Assembly: GCA_963932465.1 (NCBI GenBank) | Contig: OZ010792.1 | Location: 186,001-250,000, forward strand | Direction of reading: 5' to 3' | Length of the DNA stretch: 64,000 bases | Source of the DNA: Maratus speciosus | Taxonomy: Eukaryota; Arthropoda; Arachnida; Araneae; Salticidae | Shown: piece by piece, positions 58,476 to 64,000 of the stretch | Layout: each line of letters begins with the position of its first letter | How positions within the stretch are numbered: position 1 is the first letter of the stretch | Program-made: the position numbers and the translations under genes | Notes under the pieces: generated by a model | Seen by the model: the letters and a program-made list of their open reading frames with translations, nothing else | Told to the model about the DNA's origin: nothing | Database searches by the model: none

Positions 58476-58593
58476 GGCAAAGGTGTCATATACGCCGCAT
58501 ATTGGCGCGATTTTTTTTACGCCAATGTCATATACGCACCGGCTACTTAAGTGGCGTCAGAGTGTCGTTATTTTGCTTGATATGGTAACCCGG
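58476..58593. mobile_element. Partial MITE of the CAGATGTCATATACGC family
   Basis: GGCAAAGGTGTCATATACGC, then TATTGGCGCGATTTTTTTTA, then AATGTCATATACGCACCGGC, then GCTTGATATGGTAACCCGG; the right half is missing. Confidence 0.8.
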
Positions 58594-58617
58594 ATACAGA
58601 TGATATATGAAGGAGGT

Positions 58618-58825
58618 TGGCACAGATGTCATATACGCCCCATATTGGCGCAATATGTTTCTGACGCCAATGTCATATACGCAACAGATACTTAACTGAC
58701 GCCAAAGTATCGTTATTTTGCTTGATATGGTAACCCGGACATTGTTGTTTATGCTGTTGATGTTTTCGAAAATTGGCGTCAGAAAAAGATCGCGCCAATA
58801 TTGAGCGTATATGACATCTGTGCCA
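58618..58825. mobile_element. Short complete MITE of the CAGATGTCATATACGC family, 208 bp
   Basis: TGGCACAGATGTCATATACG at the left and CGTATATGACATCTGTGCCA at the right are perfect 20-bp inverted ends. The interior holds GATATGGTAACCCGGA and TTGGCGTCAGAAAAAGATCG. The AT-rich centre of the longer copies is absent, so this is a deletion derivative. A further half-copy follows to about 58,892. Confidence 0.92.
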
Positions 58826-59104
58826 CGAGGTTTTCGCCAAATTGGCATCGGAAAAAATCGCGCCAATATTGAGCTATATGACACCTGTACCCAAGTTTTT
58901 ATTTGTATTTTTATTAATGTTTTACTAATTTATTTATTCTTCCGTTATTTAAAATAAAAATTATGTCAGTTTGTATCATTTGGCGAATAGTTTGGCGAAA
59001 TTGGTCGACGGGATAATCAAGTAGTACCATATATTTTTGCTGTACATTTTCGACAATATCTCAAGCAAAAGTACCTAAAGTTAAACGAAACCCTAATTAT
59101 TTAA

Positions 59105-59438
59105 GGCACAGATGTCATATAAAACAGCGGGTTTGGTGCGTTTTTTTTTTTTTTTTTTCTGACGCAAATTTGACGAAAACCTCGTTTTCGAATAGCAGTT
59201 ACATATCTATTTTTAAATTACTTTCTATTATTTTAAAAAGGAAATAACAATAAATAATGAAAAGTTTAATTATTAATAACTATAGAACAAAACAATTTAT
59301 ATAATTTTAAGAAATAAAATAAAAGTAAATAAAAAAAAATATTTGATAAATAAACAACAATAGCTCAGTTACCGTATCAGGCAAAATAACGCCATTATCG
59401 CGCCAGTTATGTACTCTGGTGCGTATATGACATCTCTT
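59105..59438 (+). mobile_element. MITE of the CAGATGTCATATACGC family, 334 bp
   Basis: GGCACAGATGTCATATAAAA at the left, TGCGTATATGACATCTCTTC at the right. Interior CCTCGTTTTCGAATAGCAGT and GTATCAGGCAAAATAACGCC match the copies at 52,099 and (inverted) 57,970. Confidence 0.88.
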
Positions 59439-60439
59439 CCTTATTAAAAATAGATGGAATGGTATTTTTTAAGGCATGCTTAGTATGTGAAGTATTTATA
59501 TTACTGCATAGCTGTCGCTTGTGTAAGTCAGGATGTTATGATGATAATTAAAATAAACCTTACATTTAGCTCCTGAACAGAAGCTTGGGATTTACCCTGT
59601 TTTTCTTTTTCCTATCAACTCGTTTGTACTCCATTGTGTCTATTACTCCAGTTCAAAATATTAATCAAGAAAGTTTATATATATATTTATGACAATTATG
59701 CATTATCTGCTTAGGTTGACGTCGATTTCACAAATACAAAAATCTGTCAGTTGAATTTCAATTTTTATTGACTTATAAAAACAAAAGTACACGTGTTATC
59801 CTTTTTTTAAAATTATTGTACTGCTTTTTAGGGAGTGGCAACACGAAATAAATTATTGAGTTAGAAAATTAGAAAATGAAAAGGAGAGATTTCTATAATT
59901 TTATGGGGACATTATAAAAGACAATTTCGATTTTCTCATCGACCGTCAAACATACAAAGATGAAAAAAAAACCTATTCTAAGTTTTAACAAGAGGATCAA
60001 AATAAAACAAAAACGAAGTTAATCCACCCACTGGAACGTTAGCTACACTTTGTTGAATTTTGTGTCTTCATTTTTTCGTTTAAGATTAAATAAAAAACTA
60101 CTGAAAGCTACAGTAATTTTTTAAATGCTATCAGTTTATTCGTCTCGTCGAGTTCTATCTTTCAAAAGAAAAATCATTGTCGTATGTCAACTGGTTCGCC
60201 AGAAATTTAAGAAAGTCGTTTGCATTTTCTATTTCTTAATCATATTATAGCTTAACGCTGCCGCGTTTGCTATGATAATACCACCGATTTTCATATTTTT
60301 GTATGCAACAGTTTTTTTAATATTAACGATGAAAAGGCATGCTTAAGCATTCAAATTGGATGTGGATCGACCCGGAATATCTACGCAGATTTTCATTGGT
60401 CCATTTTCAAATCAAAACTTTTTTTTATATATAGAAGGA
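59439..60439. other. No gene seen
   Basis: AT-rich DNA. ACCACCGATTTTCATATTTT at 60,273 is shared with 3,138. No reading frame supported. Confidence 0.5.
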
Positions 60440-60570
60440 TTTAACATTAAATGTAGAACGAATTGAATGAAATATCTTATTATCTGCCCCTTCTCGGGCT
60501 TAAACAATTTAGGAAATAAATTTTGTTTTTTTAATTTGTTCTACAAATTAGGTTTTTGTTTAATATGTAT
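60440..60570. repeat. Inverted copy of 54,778-54,900
   Basis: CATTAAATGTAGAACGAATT, CTGCCCCTTCTCGGGCTTAA and AACAATTTAGGAAATAAATT are complements of the earlier segment. Confidence 0.85.
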
Positions 60571-60593
60571 TCATTTGCATCTAAACATTTTAT

Positions 60594-61256
60594 GGTACTT
60601 TTCCGTTATACGGACACCATGCCGAAATGTATGCTAATGCGCCAATTATTTCAACCCTGATCGTGAAAAGGATTTTTATTGTAAACCACGCGAAACATTG
60701 TGCTTTGCTATTTATGAAACGTGAATAACGTGAAGGATTGTTATTTAACATTAACCTCGGAAAGCTTTTTAATTTGCTATTATTCGAATTAAAAATGCTT
60801 TTTTATATAAAGTTATAATTTACTTTTACTGCTGATGATCATTTGGCAATTGCCAGATGATGAGAAAGTTGCGATAAAAGTGTTCAGAACTGTTCGTCAT
60901 ATTTAGAGTCGTATCTCATAGAGTTCATGTGGTGTCGCCTTGATATAAAAAAATGAAATGTTTACAGTAATGCTAAAAGATATTTGTAATTTTATGCCAG
61001 CAGTTTAATATGAGTTTTATTTTATTACTATATTGTATAACAGTTATTTTTTCATTTATTTTAAGTATATATTTGTGATTTAATAAAACAGTTCGTAAAA
61101 GTCTGTAATTTTCAAATGTTATATTTTTAAAATGCTCACTTTACTATCGACAATGTTTTTTTCTTTTATTTTTCAAATGTTTCAATTCCCGCGATTTTCA
61201 TTTTGCGCCAACTATTACGCTTGGCGACAATGGTGTCCGTATAACGGAAAAGTACC
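60594..61256. mobile_element. TIR element, 663 bp, perfect 8-bp target duplication
   Basis: GGTACTTTTCCGTTATACGG and CCGTATAACGGAAAAGTACC are perfect inverted ends, extending inward to ACACCAT/ATGGTGT. CATTTTAT flanks both sides (60,586-60,593 and 61,257-61,264). An 8-bp duplication suggests hAT, although the ends do not start with CA. No transposase inside. The repeats at 28,968 and 53,887 carry a related head. Confidence 0.92.
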
Positions 61257-61577
61257 CATTTTATTTATACGTTTATATGCAATTTTGTTTATATACAAAT
61301 TACTCTTGTTTCTATATAAAAATAGTATTGCCATCTTTAGATTAAATAAATTGTATACATCTGGAAAAAATTACTTATGTGTATGAAATAGGATATAGAT
61401 TGCCGGAAAATACGATGCCAGTTTTTTTTCTCGCCAAGGAAAAATACCTTTATTTATTTATTTATTTATTTATTTATTGCATATTAAATGAGGTGAATGA
61501 AAGATGTGTGTTTTAAATGTATCTGATATATGTATTTAAATTTATGTGTTTTAAATGCAATGAGTGATAGGTTTATA

Positions 61578-63410
61578 CAGAGGACTCTCTCTATTCTGAA
61601 CACTCATGGGACCGACCAAAAATGTTAAGATTATGGGGGTGTTCATTATAGAGGGAGATTGGGAAATGCATTACTACTACTACTATGCATTGAGTTTATA
61701 GACTGTATAGAATACTTAGCCTCGCTTGCCATGCCAGCTACCGAGGTGAAGGTGCTGAATTAGATTTGGCTGCTAGTGCAATGTCAATCCAGTTGAACCT
61801 GTACTCGAAAATCTCATTTGCTTTTTTATTAAAAAAGTTTTGCAAAACATACAATCATATATACAATACATTACTTGAAAACATAATAGATACAATACTT
61901 TAAAAAGTAAGTAATTTTAGTCTGTTTTTGCATTGTGTATGCTTGTGCAGTGTACATGTTATCTAGTTGTTTACGAAGTGGAAAGGCTTCCGGGTGATGC
62001 TCAGCCATAGTTCAACAGGTCTTGAATCCCTTAGACATATTGCTTGAAGGTAATCGTATTTCTTGTTTCATCGGTCTCTTCTGGTTCTGCTTCTTATTCA
62101 CTATCCTTTTCCTCTTCAACTATGTTATCGCAAACTAGAAGGCTCCCGTCGGCTTTGAGGTAAGCTCCAGGTTCAATTTCAGTGTGAAGCTCCTGAAAAA
62201 TTGACACCAAGTCACTCACAGCTGTTGCTTGTTGATTCCCTATTCTTGATTGCTCATTCTCACACATGAATCCAGCGTTGTAGGAGCATCTTTGGATGGT
62301 GTAATGGGTTACTTCATTCCAAGCCGTTGATATCCAATGAACAACATCCATGACGTCGATCTTCTTCGTTAGTCCGGTTACCGAATTTGCCTCCTCCATC
62401 ACCAGGGACATTTTATTCAGAAAATGGTTTCTGTAGTGATCTGTAAAGGTTTTGATTACTCCTTGATCCAGTGGTTGGATTATAGAAGTACAGTTCGGCG
62501 GCAGAACTTCAAACTCACGTTACTCAGCTGCATGTTTGTATGTGATCTGGCATTATCCACAAAAAAAAAGAATTTTTCTTCCTTCTCGCTTTATCATCTC
62601 GATTTTGCCTTCAAAACATTGTGGAGAAAATTATGAATGTTATCCAGGCTTTTCGATTTGATTTATAATACATAGGCAATGATGCAATCTTAACATTTTT
62701 GAAGCATCGTGGTTTTTCACTGTTTCCGATCACAAGCGGTTTAAGCTTCTGACCCGCAAAACTGGCACAGAGCATGATGGTAAGTCTTTCTTTCGGCATT
62801 TTCCCACCCACGCATTTCTCGCTTCTTTCTACTAGGGTTTTATTTGGAAGATCTTTAAAAAACAGGCCGGTTTCGTCGGCATTGATAATGTCAGCGATGT
62901 CGATATCCTTCATTATGCCCGGAAGTTTTCTTTTCGATTCCTCCACACTCCACAGTGTCGATATTTACCTGTGCATTTTCACTATTGATTATTTTGAATC
63001 CGATGTTATGCCGACTTTTGAAGCGAGTCAAACATCCTTCCGATGACTTGAATTCAGTGATTTTCTCCTTTTATTCAAATCAAGAGCAATCTGCTTTAGC
63101 AGGGGTCCGGTGACAGGAAGATTCTACGTTCTCATTTGGGAAAAAAAAACTTCCAGACGTGATTGTTTATGTCTTCGTTTCCCGTTTTCTTTTCGAGAAT
63201 TCTACACTTTGAGATAGGTTCATTTGCTTCAAAAGCGGGTGAAATTTCTTTCTCTTTCATGCTGACGGCGTTGACTTGGCCTACTGAAATTCCAAACTCA
63301 GATGCAATCCTCCTTTGGTTTACTTTTGCTTTTAATTTTTGAACAACTTCGTATTTTTCCTGAAGCTACAGTTCTTTCCGTTTTTTCTTTTTCCTACTTG
63401 TTTCTGACAT
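61578..63410 (-). mobile_element. pogo/Tigger element remnant
   Basis: The end at 61,578, CAGAGGACTCTCTCTATTCT followed by GAACACTCATGGGACCGACC, resembles pogo/Tigger termini and is preceded by TA. The opposite terminus was not found, so the listed right border is only the start of the transposase remnant. The transposase is read on the minus strand. Confidence 0.75.
62094..63410 (-). pseudogene. Tigger/pogo-family transposase, broken
   Basis: On the minus strand an ATG at 63,408-63,410 opens MSETSRKKKKRKEL, then a stop, then EKYEVVQKLK and RRIASEFGISVGQVNAV, a CENP-B/pogo N-terminal helix-turn-helix. The segment TGNEDINNHVWKFF follows, and then a DNA-binding second domain. The DDE domain appears as NADETGLFFKDLPNKTL and KLKPLVIGNSEKPRCFKNVK (62,611-62,946), VDNARSHTNM near 62,545, and QPLDQG near 62,465. 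The C-terminus (62,094-62,411) has DVVHWISTAWNEVT and ends EEEKDSE. Frameshifts near 62,950, 62,630 and 62,505 and several stops inactivate it. Expected length is about 440 residues. Confidence 0.9.
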
Positions 63411-63734
63411 ATCTGCGTAAGTGCTGTGCTTCTTTTCCTGCAATGATAACGAAATGGCGAAAAACTTTTACCTTTGCGGAGCAAAAAGAAAGAAAGAAAT
63501 GGAAGCCATGATGGTGTCCAACCAGGTGTGCAGAAAAGAAACCATAATCCTTTTTGTATTACTCCCTCTAACGCTTGTCACTTATCTGTCACTGGGGAGC
63601 GAGGCATTTCTGTTGCGTAATCTTTCTATTTGTATCTCAGCTCGGGAGAGGAGGAATCGCGTGATTATGAAATGACAACAGTTTTATATCTGGACTTTTT
63701 CATTTATTAGAAATATAAGAATGTTCTAGTTAGT
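63411..63734. other. Region upstream of the Tigger remnant
   Basis: Slightly GC-richer; it may be the 5' untranslated part of the Tigger element. Plus-strand frames of 69 and 84 residues have no recognised domain. No terminal inverted repeat was found. Confidence 0.45.
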
Positions 63735-64000
63735 CAGAGCCGTCACGATGGGGGGTTTAGGGGGCGGGGAGCCTCCCCCCCAATATATGTGAACTTGGGA
63801 AATTTGAGCTTAGAGTTGGAAAATTATAGATTTTTAAAACACTTTTTCCTTTTTTTAAATAAAAAGTAAAAAAAAAAGAATTTTTTATTGTTTTGCTGAC
63901 TACCTTTCTGAGTTCTGTAATAGTAAAATAGATAAACTTTCTAAAGAAATACAAAAAGCAGCCAGACTCAGTTTCTCATTATGTTTCTCTGTGCTCTGAA
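63735..64000 (+). mobile_element. Left end of second copy of the 25.5-kb hAT family, cut by window edge
   Basis: CAGAGCCGTCACGATGGGGG aligns with CAGGGGCGTCGCCATGGGGG at 25,532. The match continues through GGAGCCTCCCCCCCAATAT, GGGAAATTTGAGCTTAGAGT, TTTTTATTGTTTTG and AGCCAGACTCAGT. The copy is incomplete in this window. Confidence 0.88.

Noticed and set aside
824..63410. The 824-997 MITE as a direct deletion derivative of the Tigger remnant
   Set aside because: Both have pogo-type ends, but the terminal sequences CAGTAAAACCTC and CAGAGGACTCTC differ beyond what I can equate by eye.
1..64000. tRNA, rRNA or other structural RNA genes
   Set aside because: I looked for A/B box pairs and conserved rRNA words by eye and found none convincing; a covariance-model scan would be decisive.

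Overview
This window is AT-rich eukaryotic DNA, most likely from an arthropod; a chelicerate is possible, but this rests only on repeat content. I can support no host protein-coding gene, rRNA, tRNA or CRISPR array. The only convincing coding sequences are broken transposable-element genes: a BEL/Pao polyprotein (46.06-49.97 kb, +), a pogo/Tigger transposase (62.09-63.41 kb, -) and two Tc1/mariner transposase fragments (18.15-18.57 and 29.97-30.08 kb, +). The rest is nested repeats, consistent with an intergenic or long intronic repeat graveyard.

Layout. 0-9 kb: a pogo-type MITE at 0.82 kb, a 145-bp tandem array with two alternating monomer types (1.23-2.48 kb), old dispersed repeats, and a 327-bp tandem array (5.41-7.18 kb). 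9-17 kb: a repeat with 145-bp core units and a terminal hairpin, then a 6.1-kb hAT-like element (10,607-16,709; 14-bp terminal inverted repeats, 7/8-matching 8-bp target duplication) inserted into a 180-bp tandem repeat. That hAT element itself carries a hairpin-ended repeat and a 1.46-kb palindrome. 17-25.5 kb: a Tc1 remnant inside an inverted repeat whose loop holds a MITE, two further palindromes, and a very AT-rich degenerate repeat block. 25.5-28.3 kb: a second hAT-like element with a perfect 8-bp target duplication and a hairpin-ended repeat nested in it. 30.9-41.7 kb: a 10.8-kb foldback structure with roughly 720-bp inverted arms; an unrelated palindrome abuts each arm and a small hAT MITE (33,242-33,878) lies in the loop. 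41.7-45.8 kb: diverged core-repeat array, then a 115-bp satellite running up to the 5'-truncated BEL/Pao element. 50-60 kb: the BEL/Pao 3' LTR, another hairpin-ended repeat, and a cluster of MITEs sharing CAGATGTCATATACGC ends. 60-64 kb: a TIR element with a perfect 8-bp duplication, the Tigger remnant, and the left end of another copy of the 25.5-kb hAT family.

The main pattern is a recurring non-autonomous architecture: a GC-rich ACTAG-type head, 145-180-bp core tandem repeats, a tetranucleotide tract (GACA, GGAC or CACT type), and a terminal hairpin followed by A-rich DNA. The terminal stems differ in sequence but conserve pairing. This resembles Helentron/DINE-1/pearl-type elements and may be the source of the satellite-like arrays. 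These assignments are by eye and need alignment.
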